From: Pseudomonas sp. efr-133-TYG-5
Lineage (GTDB): Bacteria > Pseudomonadota > Gammaproteobacteria > Pseudomonadales > Pseudomonadaceae
Length of the DNA: 64,000 bases
Assembly (NCBI RefSeq): GCF_030209175.1
Contig: NZ_JARVSM010000002.1
Coordinates: forward strand, 1-64,000
Reading direction: 5' to 3'
Below, in pieces: positions 10,402 to 18,706 of the stretch; position 1 is the first letter of the stretch, and each line of letters starts with the position of its first letter. Made by a program: the position numbers and the translations under genes. The notes beneath the pieces were generated by a model. It searched no databases and had not been told where the DNA came from. It saw only the letters and a program-made list of their open reading frames with translations.

Positions 10402-11958
10402 GTGAGCCAGTCCCTGATCGCCGCCCTGCAAAACCCGGCCCTGTTCCCACACCCTGTCGATGGGTTCCAGGTCATCGAAACCCATATCTCGTGGGTGCTG
10501 CTCACTGGCCCTTACGCTTATAAAGTGAAGAAACCGGTGAATTTCGGTTTCCTCGACTTCACCAGCCTCGAGTCCCGCGCGCATTTCTGCGCCGAAGAGC
10601 TGCGCCTCAACCAGCGCCTGACCGACGATCTGTATCTGCAAGTGCTGCCGGTCACCGGCACCGCCGAAGCGCCGCAACTGGGCGGCACCAGCCCGGCCAT
10701 CGAGTACGTGCTGAAAATGCGTCAGTTCCCGCAATCCGGCCTGCTCAGCACCTTGCAGGCCAACGGCGAGCTGACCACCACGCACATCGACCAGATGGCC
10801 GAGCAGATCGCCCGCTTCCACCTCAGCGCGCCGAAAGTCCCGGCCGAACACGAGGCCGGCACCCCGGACGCGGTGATGGCACCGGTGCGGCAGAACTTCG
10901 AACAGATCCTGCCGTTCCTCAGCGACAAGAATGACCTGCTGCAGCTCGACGCCCTGCAAGCCTGGGCCGAAAGCAGCTTCGAGCGGCTCAAGCCACTGTT
11001 CGCCCAGCGCAAGGCCGAAGGCTTCACTCGCGAATGCCACGGTGACATTCACCTCGGTAACGCCACGCTGATCGACGGCAAGGTGGTGATTTTCGACTGC
11101 ATCGAATTCAACGAGCCGTTCCGCTTCACCGACGTCTGGGCCGACACTGGTTTCCTGGCGATGGACCTGGAAGACCGTGGCCTGAAATCCCTGGCCCGCC
11201 GCTTCATCAGCCAGTACCTGGAACTGACCGGCGACTATCAAGGCCTGGAAGTGCTGAATTTCTACAAGGCTTACCGGGCCCTGGTTCGCGCCAAAGTCGC
11301 CCTGTTCAGCATGCCGGCCGACGCCACCCCGGTACAGCGCGCCACCACCCTGCGCCAGTACCGCAACTACGCCAACCTGGCGGAAAGCTACAGCACCATT
11401 CCTTCGCGCTTCATGGCGATCACCCACGGCGTCTCCGCGGTCGGCAAGAGCCACGTGGCCATGCGTCTGGTCGAAGCCCTAGGGGCGATCCGCCTGCGCT
11501 CCGATGTCGAGCGCAAGCGTCTGTTCGGCGAGCAGACCGTGGCCAATGACGTCCAGGCCGGGATCTACAGCGCCGACGCCAGCACCGCCACCTATGCTCG
11601 CCTGCATGAAGTGGCCGCAGTGATTCTGCGCGCCGGTTTCCCGGTGGTGATCGATGCCACGTACCTCAAGCGCGACCAGCGTGACAGCGCCGCCGAGGTT
11701 GCCGAAGCCACCGGCACGCCGTTCCTGATCCTCGACTGCAACGCCCCGCAAGCGGTGATCGAGAGCTGGCTGGCGATTCGTCAGGCGGATAAAAAGGACC
11801 CGTCCGACGCCACCCTGGCCGTCATCGAAGCGCAGCAGGCCAATCGTGAAGCCCTGACGCCAGATGAAATCCTGCGCAGCAAGCGCGTGCAGACCAATGA
11901 ATCCGGGACCCTGGACACGGTCGTCGCTCAGATCCGTCAACGCCTGCCGGGCCTGTAA
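10402..11958 (+). CDS. Aminoglycoside-phosphotransferase-like / P-loop kinase fusion protein
   Basis: A 518-residue two-domain protein with a GTG start preceded by GAAGGA. Residues 1 to about 325 form an APH/choline-kinase-like fold: HGDIHLGN at 213-220 (catalytic Asp215) and the metal-binding Asp of FDCIEFN near 232. From about 335 an AAA/zeta-toxin-like P-loop domain follows, with Walker A GVSAVGKS at 343-350. The same fusion is widespread in proteobacteria, but I know of no proven substrate. Both active sites look intact, so it probably phosphorylates a small molecule. Calling it a resistance gene would be unjustified. Confidence 0.85.
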   Translation: MSQSLIAALQNPALFPHPVDGFQVIETHISWVLLTGPYAYKVKKPVNFGFLDFTSLESRAHFCAEELRLNQRLTDDLYLQVLPVTGTAEAPQLGGTSPAIEYVLKMRQFPQSGLLSTLQANGELTTTHIDQMAEQIARFHLSAPKVPAEHEAGTPDAVMAPVRQNFEQILPFLSDKNDLLQLDALQAWAESSFERLKPLFAQRKAEGFTRECHGDIHLGNATLIDGKVVIFDCIEFNEPFRFTDVWADTGFLAMDLEDRGLKSLARRFISQYLELTGDYQGLEVLNFYKAYRALVRAKVALFSMPADATPVQRATTLRQYRNYANLAESYSTIPSRFMAITHGVSAVGKSHVAMRLVEALGAIRLRSDVERKRLFGEQTVANDVQAGIYSADASTATYARLHEVAAVILRAGFPVVIDATYLKRDQRDSAAEVAEATGTPFLILDCNAPQAVIESWLAIRQADKKDPSDATLAVIEAQQANREALTPDEILRSKRVQTNESGTLDTVVAQIRQRLPGL

Positions 11959-11961
11959 GAA

Positions 11962-12009
11962 ACTATTTCGACCGTGAAGCCTGCACTGGCTTCACGGCCG
12001 TCAAATAGT
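11962..12009 (+). terminator. Long hairpin after the phosphotransferase/kinase gene
   Basis: CCGTGAAGCC / GGCTTCACGG (11972-11981 and 11988-11997) extends outward through ACTATTT / AAATAGT, making a stem of about 18-20 pairs. No T run follows, so it may be an attenuating or RNA-stabilising structure rather than a classic terminator. TATACT at 12015-12020 just after it may be a -10 for the next gene. Confidence 0.5.
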
Positions 12010-12049
12010 GGCACTATACTGGCGTCATAAAACCAACAGGTGATGTGAC

Positions 12050-12394
12050 ATGAGCCAGCCGAAACTTCTCGACACCCCGCTGTATGCCTTGCTGCACAGA
12101 GACGACATTGCCGGCTTCAACAAGGAACGCCCGCAAGACGGCCCGATCGATATGGTCGGCGGCGACTTCCGTGGCCTCGACCTGCGCGAACTGAACGCTG
12201 AGGGCGTGGACTTCCGCGACGCCTACTTCCGCTCCGCCGATCTGCGCGGCATCGATTTCCGCAATGCCTCGCTGGAAGGCGCCAGCCTGGCCCATGCGCA
12301 GATTTCCGGGGCGTACTTCCCGCCGGAGCTGAGTGCCGACGAAATCCTCATGTCGATGAATTTCGGTACGCGCCTGCGCTATCGCACTCGCTGA
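12050..12394 (+). CDS. Pentapeptide repeat-containing protein
   Basis: A 114-residue protein whose middle (about 38-92) reads in five-residue A(D/N)LxX-like units: FRGLD, LRELN, VDFRD, ADLRG, IDFRN, ASLEG, ASLAH. That predicts a short right-handed quadrilateral beta helix. There is no signal peptide or membrane segment, so it is cytoplasmic. It is much shorter than the DNA-mimicking Qnr proteins, and I would not infer quinolone protection. Function unknown. AGGTGATGTGAC precedes the ATG as ribosome binding site. Confidence 0.8.
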   Translation: MSQPKLLDTPLYALLHRDDIAGFNKERPQDGPIDMVGGDFRGLDLRELNAEGVDFRDAYFRSADLRGIDFRNASLEGASLAHAQISGAYFPPELSADEILMSMNFGTRLRYRTR

Positions 12395-12430
12395 TACTGC
12401 TTATCTTTCTCTGACCCGACGCCTTTCCCC

Positions 12431-12517
12431 TGTGGGAGCGGGATTGCTCGCGAAGGCGTAGTGGCAGTCGATACACCTGGTGGACGGGACGCCTTCGCGA
12501 GCAAGCCCGCTCCCACA
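12431..12517. repeat. REPIN (inverted REP doublet)
   Basis: TGTGGGAGCGGG...GAAGGCG (12431-12458) is repeated in inverse orientation at 12490-12517 with one mismatch. This is the Pseudomonas REP type, with core TTGCTCGCGAA. About 31 bases separate the arms. No RAYT transposase gene lies in the window, so it would be mobilised in trans if at all. Confidence 0.9.
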
Positions 12518-12671
12518 TTGTTTCCGCGTCTCTTCCCTCCTTTCTGCGCTCGCAGCCCCTTTCTTAGTAGCGTTTGCGTCTAATCCGACCAAACAACCAC
12601 GCTTTTCCTACTGATGGCTACACTCCTGAGAAGCTCGCCCACGCACCATTCGGCCGTCGCAAGGAGGCTTG

Positions 12672-12944
12672 ATGAATGATGAACTGCAACACCTGAAGAA
12701 TCTTGGCAAGACGTCGGCGCAGTGGCTGCATGCCGTGGGCATCCACAGCGCCTCGGACCTGCGGCGCCTGGGCGCGGTGGATGCCTACCGGGCCGTGCGT
12801 ACCCGCGGGTTTCGGGCGTCGAAGGTGTTGTTGTACGCGATCGAGGGCGCCCTGATGGATGTGCACTGGAACGACATCCCCGCCGAGCGCAAGGACGCCC
12901 TGAACAAACAGCTGGAAGCCATTTCCTCTCGCCATAAAACCTGA
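12672..12944 (+). CDS. TfoX/Sxy C-terminal domain protein
   Basis: A 90-residue protein that corresponds to the TfoX C-terminal domain alone: LKNLGKTSAQWLHAVGI, then SASDLRRLGAVDAYRAVR, a helix-hairpin-helix-like fold. The N-terminal domain of Sxy/TfoX competence regulators is absent, so competence control should not be assumed. The start is ATG 12672 behind a strong AAGGAGG; TTG 12669 one codon upstream is less likely. It is 15 bases ahead of cbpA and probably cotranscribed with it. Confidence 0.8.
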   Translation: MNDELQHLKNLGKTSAQWLHAVGIHSASDLRRLGAVDAYRAVRTRGFRASKVLLYAIEGALMDVHWNDIPAERKDALNKQLEAISSRHKT

Positions 12945-12959
12945 ACGGGCACTGCCGCC

Positions 12960-13751
12960 ATGTACCTTCTCGGGGAACAATCGGCGTCTGCCGACGCACT
13001 GATCAATCGCTTGCAGAGCCTGCCGCCGCAGTGCCTGGCAGGTCTTGCGCCTTGCGGCCCGGTGCTGGAGCTGGCGGCGAGTGAAGATCTGTCGACAGCC
13101 TTGTCGCCCGATCGGCTGTTCCTGGTCAGCGACGGCGTGATCAATGGCAGCTTCGCTGGCCGGGCGCTGTTTTATTGGCAGGAAGGCGATCTGCTCGGTT
13201 TGCAGCAGGGGCCGGAATGGGCCGATTGCCATCTGCGCAGCGACGGTCCGCTGCGCCTGACGCCGTTTCTGCGCAGTGATTTGTTTCAACATATGTATGC
13301 GGATCCGCTTCGGGCCGAACGGTTTGCCGCTTATCTGCTGGGGCAGATGGCATTGCTGGCGCACGCCGTGGCCGAGTTCAAGCCGCGCGAATTTCGCAGT
13401 ACAAATGGCTTCAAACGCGTTGAGGCAGGCGCTGTACTGATCCGCCAGGGCGATCTGGCCGATCACGTGTTCGTGATCATCGAGGGGCATGCCGAGGCGT
13501 TCGTCAACGGCCACAAGGTCGGCGAAGTGCCCCGCGACGAGATCTTCGGCGCGATGGCGGTATTCACCGGCGAGCCGCGCAATGCCACGGTGATCGCTCG
13601 CGAACCGAGCACGCTGATGTTGATTCCCGGCGATCAGTTTCTGAGCATGACCCGCACCAACCCGAAAATCGCCCATAGCCTGATCGACAGCATGGCGCGG
13701 CGCATCGATCAGCTGAACAGACAGCTTGCGGCCTCCAACAACATCGATTGA
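12960..13751 (+). CDS. cbpA: CbpA-like cyclic-nucleotide-binding protein
   Basis: A 263-residue protein whose C-terminal half (about 140-250) is a CAP/CRP-type cyclic-nucleotide-binding domain without a DNA-binding domain. The phosphate-binding cassette reads IFGAMAVFTGEPRNATV, so the arginine is kept but the glutamate of the classic FGE is alanine. Position upstream of prrF and phuW matches P. aeruginosa cbpA (PA4704), reported to bind cAMP under Vfr control. The N-terminal half shows no recognisable motif. I see no good Shine-Dalgarno before the ATG, which may depend on coupling to the TfoX-like gene. Confidence 0.8.
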   Translation: MYLLGEQSASADALINRLQSLPPQCLAGLAPCGPVLELAASEDLSTALSPDRLFLVSDGVINGSFAGRALFYWQEGDLLGLQQGPEWADCHLRSDGPLRLTPFLRSDLFQHMYADPLRAERFAAYLLGQMALLAHAVAEFKPREFRSTNGFKRVEAGAVLIRQGDLADHVFVIIEGHAEAFVNGHKVGEVPRDEIFGAMAVFTGEPRNATVIAREPSTLMLIPGDQFLSMTRTNPKIAHSLIDSMARRIDQLNRQLAASNNID

Positions 13752-13815
13752 ATCCCGAATCAGGGGGCATTTGCGCCATTTGCCCAGCAAAGACGCAGCG
13801 ATGAAAAAACAGCTG

Positions 13816-13848
13816 TTGACTTGCTAATGAGAATCGCTATGATTATCA
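13816..13848 (+). promoter_or_regulatory. prrF promoter with overlapping Fur box
   Basis: TTGACT (13816-13821) and TATGAT (13838-13843), 16 bases apart, form a strong sigma70 promoter. Over the -10, AATGAGAATCGCTATGATTATC (two overlapping 20-base or shorter parts, 13826-13848) resembles the 19-bp Fur consensus. Fur-iron would block transcription when iron is plentiful. Confidence 0.85.
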
Positions 13849-13849
13849 C

Positions 13850-13963
13850 AACTGGTCGCGAGATCAGTCGATATTCTGAAAAGCCCTTGGTTCGGACTCT
13901 CAGATTATCTCCTCATCAGGCTAATCACGGTTATTTGACCCGGTTTTTACCGGGTCTTTTTTT
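13850..13963 (+). ncRNA. prrF: PrrF iron-responsive small RNA
   Basis: A RyhB-like sRNA that represses mRNAs of iron-rich proteins (for example sodB, TCA-cycle enzymes) when iron is scarce and Fur repression is lifted. The predicted start AACTGGTCGCGAGATCAG and the conserved pairing core (about 13895-13930, CAGATTATCTCCTCATCAGG) match PrrF of P. aeruginosa as I remember it. It ends in the terminator GACCCGG / CCGGGTC (13937-13943, 13950-13956) plus seven T. Length is about 114 nt. P. aeruginosa has two tandem copies here; only one is present, so no PrrH-type readthrough RNA is possible at this locus. Confidence 0.92.
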
Positions 13964-13976
13964 GCCTGTGGAAAAC

Positions 13977-14822
13977 TCATTTGCCGAACTGTTTGCGCAT
14001 CTCCGCGCAGTAATCCCTGGCCGGCGTCGCCGGTGTGAACCAGACGTAATCGGCCATGGCCGACGTGACCTGACTGCCTTGCTGCGCCAGCAACAGCACG
14101 GTTGGCGCGTTAGCCGCGCCGAGATCCAGCACATGCAGCGGCACGCCGACATCCTTTCGCGCGTGAAACGTGCCGGCCAGCAGGATGGCCGGGGCCGGCG
14201 CCGCGAGCAAACGCGTCGCCATGCGCCGATCGCGCTGTTGCTGCACCGCGACCATCGCCGGCATTTGCGATGACGGCAACAGGCCGCAGTGCGCGTCGCT
14301 GATTTGCCCCAGCAGTTCGGTTTGCACCGACGCGGCATTGCTGCGCGCCCCGCTCAAGACCGGCGGCTGGCGGTAAAAGGCGTGAATTTCATCGTTGTCG
14401 AGGTTGGCCGCCAGCAGCGGATAGGGTTGTGCCAGGGCGAAACGGACAATCGGTCCGTACAGGTTCCAGTCCCAGCCATCCTGCCAGGCGAGCGCGCTGG
14501 CAAGGTCGCTGGGCAACGGCGCGTGCCGCACTTGGTCAACCCGTGACTGTTGCGCGGGTATCAGCATTTCCAGGAGCAGGCTGCCCTGAGGCCGCTGTTC
14601 GCCAAGGTGCTGTAACAACCACAGCTCCACGGCATGATGATCGGCGTTGTCGTGCTGTTCGCCGACAATGACCTGCGCCGGTTGGCCCAGGCGCTCGAGC
14701 AGTTGCCCGGCGCTGATGGTTTCGCCGCTGCGCAAGTCGCGAATGTCACCCGCGACCGGGGGTGGCGCGACCGACTGACAGCCGCCGAGCCATAACATCA
14801 CCAACAGGACAATCCGACGCAT
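13977..14822 (-). CDS. ChaN family lipoprotein (PhuW-like), heme uptake
   Basis: A 281-residue lipoprotein with a short signal peptide and lipidated Cys15 (LGGCQ). It belongs to the ChaN/DUF399 family, whose members bind heme or iron at the outer membrane; VIVGEQHDNADHH near 51-63 is the family signature. It follows hmuTUV by 20 bases as the last gene of the unit, corresponding to phuW of P. aeruginosa. GGAGGTG precedes the ATG. It should be Fur-controlled with the operon. Its exact step in heme handling is not established. Confidence 0.85.
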   Translation of the reverse strand: MRRIVLLVMLWLGGCQSVAPPPVAGDIRDLRSGETISAGQLLERLGQPAQVIVGEQHDNADHHAVELWLLQHLGEQRPQGSLLLEMLIPAQQSRVDQVRHAPLPSDLASALAWQDGWDWNLYGPIVRFALAQPYPLLAANLDNDEIHAFYRQPPVLSGARSNAASVQTELLGQISDAHCGLLPSSQMPAMVAVQQQRDRRMATRLLAAPAPAILLAGTFHARKDVGVPLHVLDLGAANAPTVLLLAQQGSQVTSAMADYVWFTPATPARDYCAEMRKQFGK

Positions 14823-14842
14823 GCGTTCACCTCCGAGATCGA

Positions 14843-15610
14843 TCAGCGGGCGATGATCAGCGGATGCCCACGCTCCGGGTGCGACTGCACCAACACTTCC
14901 AGACTGAACACTGCCTTCAGCGTGTCCGGTCGCAACACCCGTTGCGGTGTATCCAGAGCCACCGGCCGCCCGCCCTCGAGCAGTAACAGACGATCACAAT
15001 AGCGCGCCGCCAGATTCAGATCATGCAGGATCACCAGCACCGATGCGCCACGGTCGGCGAACGCGCGCACCGCCTGCAGGGTAGTGTGCTGATGCAGCGG
15101 ATCGAGCATCGACGTCGGTTCGTCGAGCAGCAGGGTCTGCCCGGCCTGCCCTGGCCAGAGTTGCGCCAGCACTCGCGCCAGATGCACGCGCTGGCGCTCC
15201 CCGCCCGACAGCGCCAGATAGCTGCGGCCAGCGAGGTGGCCGGCGTCGGCGGCGCGCAATGCGGCGGCAACAATGTCCTCGTCGCGCACCCGCCCGCTCT
15301 GCCACGGCAGGCGCCCCATCCCCACGACTTCTTCGACGCGAAAGGCGAAGTCCAGGGTCGATACCTGCGGCAGTACCGCCAGACGCTGGGCACGCTGCGC
15401 CCCGGTCCAGTGCTGCAAGGCCTGCCCGTCGAGGAGGATTTCCCCCTCGCTGGCGGCCAATTCACCACACAACGCGCCGAGCAGCGTGCTTTTACCGGCA
15501 CCGTTCGGCCCGAGCACGCCGAGGACTTCGCCCGGCTCCAGTTGCAGACTGACGTCGGCCAGGACGGTCTTGCGGCCGCGGCGGATGTGCAGGTTGTGCG
15601 CGCGCAGCAT
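14843..15610 (-). CDS. hmuV: Heme ABC transporter, ATP-binding protein
   Basis: ATPase that powers heme import across the inner membrane (PhuV in P. aeruginosa). In its 255 residues the Walker A is GPNGAGKS (34-41), the signature LSGGERQ (134-140) and the Walker B LLLDEP (160-165), with the switch His in the ILHDLNLA stretch. The start overlaps the hmuU stop (TGATG), so permease and ATPase are translationally coupled. Confidence 0.94.
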   Translation of the reverse strand: MLRAHNLHIRRGRKTVLADVSLQLEPGEVLGVLGPNGAGKSTLLGALCGELAASEGEILLDGQALQHWTGAQRAQRLAVLPQVSTLDFAFRVEEVVGMGRLPWQSGRVRDEDIVAAALRAADAGHLAGRSYLALSGGERQRVHLARVLAQLWPGQAGQTLLLDEPTSMLDPLHQHTTLQAVRAFADRGASVLVILHDLNLAARYCDRLLLLEGGRPVALDTPQRVLRPDTLKAVFSLEVLVQSHPERGHPLIIAR

Positions 15611-16647
15611 CAGGCACGCCCTCGCAGCAGCAGATAAAGGAAGAACGGTGCACCGATGAACGCGGTGACGATACCGATCGGCAACTCGGCCGGGGCCAGC
15701 GCCAGGCGCGCCACCAGATCGGCCAGCAGCAACAGGCTTGCGCCGGCTAGGACCGAGGCTGGCAACAGCACGCGGTGATCCGGCCCGGCCAGCAAGCGCA
15801 CCAGGTGCGGCACCACCAGCCCGACGAAGCCGATCATGCCCGCCGCCGCGACTGCCGCGCCGACACCCAGCGCGGTGCAGAACACCAGCTCACGCTTGAG
15901 CCGCTCGACAGCGATGCCCAGGTGCCCGGCTTCCGACTCGCCGAGCAACAGCGCATTCAGGGCCTTGGCCCGGCGCGGTAACCACAGTGCCACGCCAGCG
16001 CTGATGATCAACAGCGGCCACAACCGCGCGTAACTGGCGCCATTGAGACTGCCGAGGTTCCAGAATGTCAGGGTACGCAGGGTCGCGTCGTCCGCCAGAT
16101 AGGTGAACAGGCCCACGGCCGAGCTGGCGAGCGCGGTCAGGGCGATCCCCGCCAGCAGCATGGTGGCGACGTTGGTCTGGCCGTTGCGTCGACCCAAGCG
16201 ATAGACCAGCGCCGTCACACCAAGCCCGCCGAGAAACGCGCAGACCGATAACAGGTACGGCCCGAACCACTGCGGCAAACCGCCAAAAAACGAGCCGCCG
16301 ACAATCGCCACCGCCGCGCCGAGTGCGGCCCCGCTGGACACCCCGACCAACCCCGGATCGGCCAGTGGATTGCGAAACAGGCCCTGCATCGCCACCCCGG
16401 ACAACGCCAGCACACCGCCCACCGCCAGACCGAGCAAAGTGCGTGGCAGGCGAATCTGCCCGAGGATCAGCTCAGCCTGCTCCAGCCCGCCCTGCGCCAG
16501 CGGCACGCCGAGCAGGCGCAACGCCGCGCGCAGGGTGTCGAACAGCGGCAGGCTGACCGGCCCCAGCGCCAACGACAACCAGATCGCCACCAGGCACAGA
16601 AGGCTCAGGCCAATAAACAGGCCACGGGGTTTGATCAACGTCGTCAT
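15610..16647 (-). CDS. hmuU: Heme ABC transporter, permease
   Basis: FecCD/BtuC-type permease of 345 residues with about ten membrane helices; it forms the heme channel through the inner membrane (PhuU). The cytoplasmic loop [16 protein letters not shown] near 235-252 is the site expected to contact the ATPase. The start overlaps the hmuT stop by four bases (ATGA) and the stop overlaps the hmuV start, so the three components are tightly coupled. Confidence 0.93.
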   Translation of the reverse strand: MTTLIKPRGLFIGLSLLCLVAIWLSLALGPVSLPLFDTLRAALRLLGVPLAQGGLEQAELILGQIRLPRTLLGLAVGGVLALSGVAMQGLFRNPLADPGLVGVSSGAALGAAVAIVGGSFFGGLPQWFGPYLLSVCAFLGGLGVTALVYRLGRRNGQTNVATMLLAGIALTALASSAVGLFTYLADDATLRTLTFWNLGSLNGASYARLWPLLIISAGVALWLPRRAKALNALLLGESEAGHLGIAVERLKRELVFCTALGVGAAVAAAGMIGFVGLVVPHLVRLLAGPDHRVLLPASVLAGASLLLLADLVARLALAPAELPIGIVTAFIGAPFFLYLLLRGRA

Positions 16648-17516
16648 TGGCCGCCCTGGGCCGGGTAGAAACCGTCAGACAAGGTTTGCAGCGCCGCCGG
16701 CAAACGCGGCCCGAGCCCACCGACCAGCAGGGTCGGATCCAGCTCCAGCACCCTGCCCGCCTTGGCCGCGCGACTGGCGTTGAGAATCGGGTTTTCCTTG
16801 AACAACGCCGTTTTGGCGGCATCGCCAGTCAGCGCACGGTCGGCGAACACCAGCACTTCGGGGTCGAGACCGGCCAACGCCTCCACCGAAAACGGCTTGT
16901 AGCCGCTATGCGTGGCGAGGTTATGCCCGCCCGCGCGTTGCAGCAGCCAGTCGGCAGCGGTGTCCTTGCCGGCAATCAGCGGTTTGCCGCCGGCATGCCC
17001 GAGGAGCAACAGCACGCCCGGGGCTTTTTGCTGTTTCTGCGCCTCGGCCACGCGGGCCTGCTGCGCATCGAGCTGCTGTTGATAACGTTGCAGAAGTTGC
17101 TCGGCCTGGGCCTCGGCTCCCAGCAATCGGCCCAAGTGGCTGAGGTTTTTGCCCAGCGTCGGCAGATCCGCCTGTGCCGAGAACAGCTCCACCTGCACCT
17201 TGGCATTCCTGACCTGGGCAATCACCGGCGGCGGGCCCATCTCTTCGGTGCCGATCAGAATGTCCGGACGCAGGCTGAGAATGCCCTCGGCAGACAGACT
17301 GCGCTGATAACCGATACTGGGCAGCGCTTTCAGCGCTTCGGGATGCTGGCTGGTGGTATCGACGCCGACCAGTTTCGCTGCGCCGCCCAACTCACTGACC
17401 CATTCCGACAAGGCGCCGCCGGCGCTGACCCAGCGCTGTGGCAAATCGGCCGCTGCCGCCCAGTGGCTGACGCACAGTCCGACACACAGCAGAGCAACGC
17501 GGGTAATCAGGCGCAT
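16644..17516 (-). CDS. hmuT: Periplasmic heme-binding protein
   Basis: Substrate-binding protein that carries heme from the outer-membrane receptor to HmuUV (PhuT). The 290-residue product starts MRLITRVALLC with a signal peptide cleaved near AAA (20-22). I chose ATG 17516 behind AAGGAAG; the longer frame has no signal peptide. It has the type III binding-protein fold with two lobes joined by a long helix. It opens the operon hmuT-hmuU-hmuV-chaN. No TonB-dependent heme receptor (phuR) and no heme chaperone (phuS) lies beside it, unlike P. aeruginosa. Confidence 0.92.
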   Translation of the reverse strand: MRLITRVALLCVGLCVSHWAAAADLPQRWVSAGGALSEWVSELGGAAKLVGVDTTSQHPEALKALPSIGYQRSLSAEGILSLRPDILIGTEEMGPPPVIAQVRNAKVQVELFSAQADLPTLGKNLSHLGRLLGAEAQAEQLLQRYQQQLDAQQARVAEAQKQQKAPGVLLLLGHAGGKPLIAGKDTAADWLLQRAGGHNLATHSGYKPFSVEALAGLDPEVLVFADRALTGDAAKTALFKENPILNASRAAKAGRVLELDPTLLVGGLGPRLPAALQTLSDGFYPAQGGQ

Positions 17517-17610
17517 AGAACAGCTTCCTTGAAGGTTTTCCCGGGCAACGACACGACAGGCCAAGTATCCTCGACATCGGTCGGCGCGCTGCGGGCGAAG
17601 GCGGCCATTT

Positions 17611-17629
17611 GATAATTGTTTGCATTTGC
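17611..17629. promoter_or_regulatory. Candidate Fur box between hmuT and the Rieske gene
   Basis: GATAATTGTTTGCATTTGC matches the Fur consensus at 11 of 19 positions, including GATAAT at one end and CATT in the other half. It is about 95 bases before hmuT and 50 before the divergent Rieske gene, so it could control both. Confidence 0.55.
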
Positions 17630-17678
17630 ACGTCAAGCTCGGACATATCCGGACACGTGCAGCGCGTTGAGGATAGCC

Positions 17679-17996
17679 ATGAAGTATTTATGCGCGGGCA
17701 GCGATCTCGCCGAGGCCGGCAGCCGCGGTTTCGAAATCGACGGGGAAAAACTCTTCGCCGTGCGTCGCAACGGCCAGGCCTATGTTTACCGCAACCGCTG
17801 TCCGCACCGCGGCGTCGGCCTGGAATGGCACCCCGACCAGTTTCTCGACCCGAGCAACAGCCTGATCCAGTGCGCCACCCACGGCGCCCTGTTTCTGATC
17901 GAGGACGGTGAATGCGTCGCCGGCCCCTGCGCCGGCCAAGCGCTGACGGCCATCCCTTGCCGCGAGGATGCGCAAGGGCTGTGGATCGATGTCTAG
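17679..17996 (+). CDS. Small Rieske [2Fe-2S] ferredoxin-like protein
   Basis: A 105-residue stand-alone Rieske domain. The cluster ligands are C41-P-H43 and C65-A-T-H68, both motifs intact. There is no signal or membrane segment, so it is a soluble cytoplasmic electron carrier or the ferredoxin part of an unidentified oxygenase. I chose ATG 17679 behind GAGGA; the upstream ATG adds an unrelated tail. It is divergent from hmuT across a candidate Fur box. Its stop overlaps that of convergent sfsA in the tetranucleotide CTAG. Confidence 0.85.
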   Translation: MKYLCAGSDLAEAGSRGFEIDGEKLFAVRRNGQAYVYRNRCPHRGVGLEWHPDQFLDPSNSLIQCATHGALFLIEDGECVAGPCAGQALTAIPCREDAQGLWIDV

Positions 17997-18706
17997 CCGT
18001 TGAGCAGCACGTCGAGACGGCGCTCGATGAGTATCTCCTCGTGGCTCAAGCGCACGCCATAGGCCAGCACTTCAACCCCGCAGGCAACGGCTTCGCGCAG
18101 CGCATCGGCGTAAGCCGCATCAATTTCATCGGCCGGGCGCACCGCTTCGATCCCCGTGAGGTTGACGCAATACAGCTGCACCGCTCGAATTCCGTCGCGG
18201 GCCAGATGCGCCAGTTCACGCAGATGCTTGGCGCCGCGCTGGGTCACCGCGTCGGGAAACGCCGCCACTGGCGTGCCGTCGAAACCCAGGGTGACGCTCT
18301 TCACTTCCACGTAGGCCGGGCCGCTCGGATATTCGAGACGGAAATCGATGCGACTGCTTTCCTGGCCGTACGCCACTTCGCGTTTCAACCCGGTAAACCC
18401 TCGTAATTCGCTGATCACCCCGGCCTGCAGGGCTTCTTCGACCAACGCGTTGGCACGTCCGGTGTTCACACAGAACAGCCGGCCCTGCGGGGTTTCGCCG
18501 ATTTCCCAGGTGCCGGGCAACTTGCGCTTGGGATCGTTGGAGCGGCTGAACCAGACCTGCCCGCCCTCGACCTGGCAATTGAGCATCGAACCGGTGTTCG
18601 GACAGTGAATGGTCAGCAACTCGCCGTTAACGGTTTCGATATCGGCGAGAAAACGCTTGTAACGACGAATCAGCCGCGCTTCTTCAAGAGGAGGATGAAA
18701 ACGCAT
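17993..18706 (-). CDS. sfsA: DNA/RNA nuclease SfsA
   Basis: SfsA (sugar fermentation stimulation) family, 237 residues, with a PD-(D/E)XK-like nuclease core (IDFRLE near 125-130, then YVEVKSVT). It was first described as a stimulator of maltose metabolism, and its real role is unsettled. The start at 18706 overlaps the stop of the aminotransferase gene (TGATG). The same frame stays open far upstream into that gene, but only this ATG gives the family N terminus [13 protein letters not shown]. Confidence 0.93.
   Translation of the reverse strand: MRFHPPLEEARLIRRYKRFLADIETVNGELLTIHCPNTGSMLNCQVEGGQVWFSRSNDPKRKLPGTWEIGETPQGRLFCVNTGRANALVEEALQAGVISELRGFTGLKREVAYGQESSRIDFRLEYPSGPAYVEVKSVTLGFDGTPVAAFPDAVTQRGAKHLRELAHLARDGIRAVQLYCVNLTGIEAVRPADEIDAAYADALREAVACGVEVLAYGVRLSHEEILIERRLDVLLNG

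Noticed and set aside
10402..11958. Aminoglycoside resistance gene
   Set aside because: Only the general APH fold matches; the fusion and genomic context point to a housekeeping kinase.
12672..12944. TfoX-domain gene as a competence regulator
   Set aside because: Only the C-terminal domain is present and no competence-type (CRP-S) context is visible.
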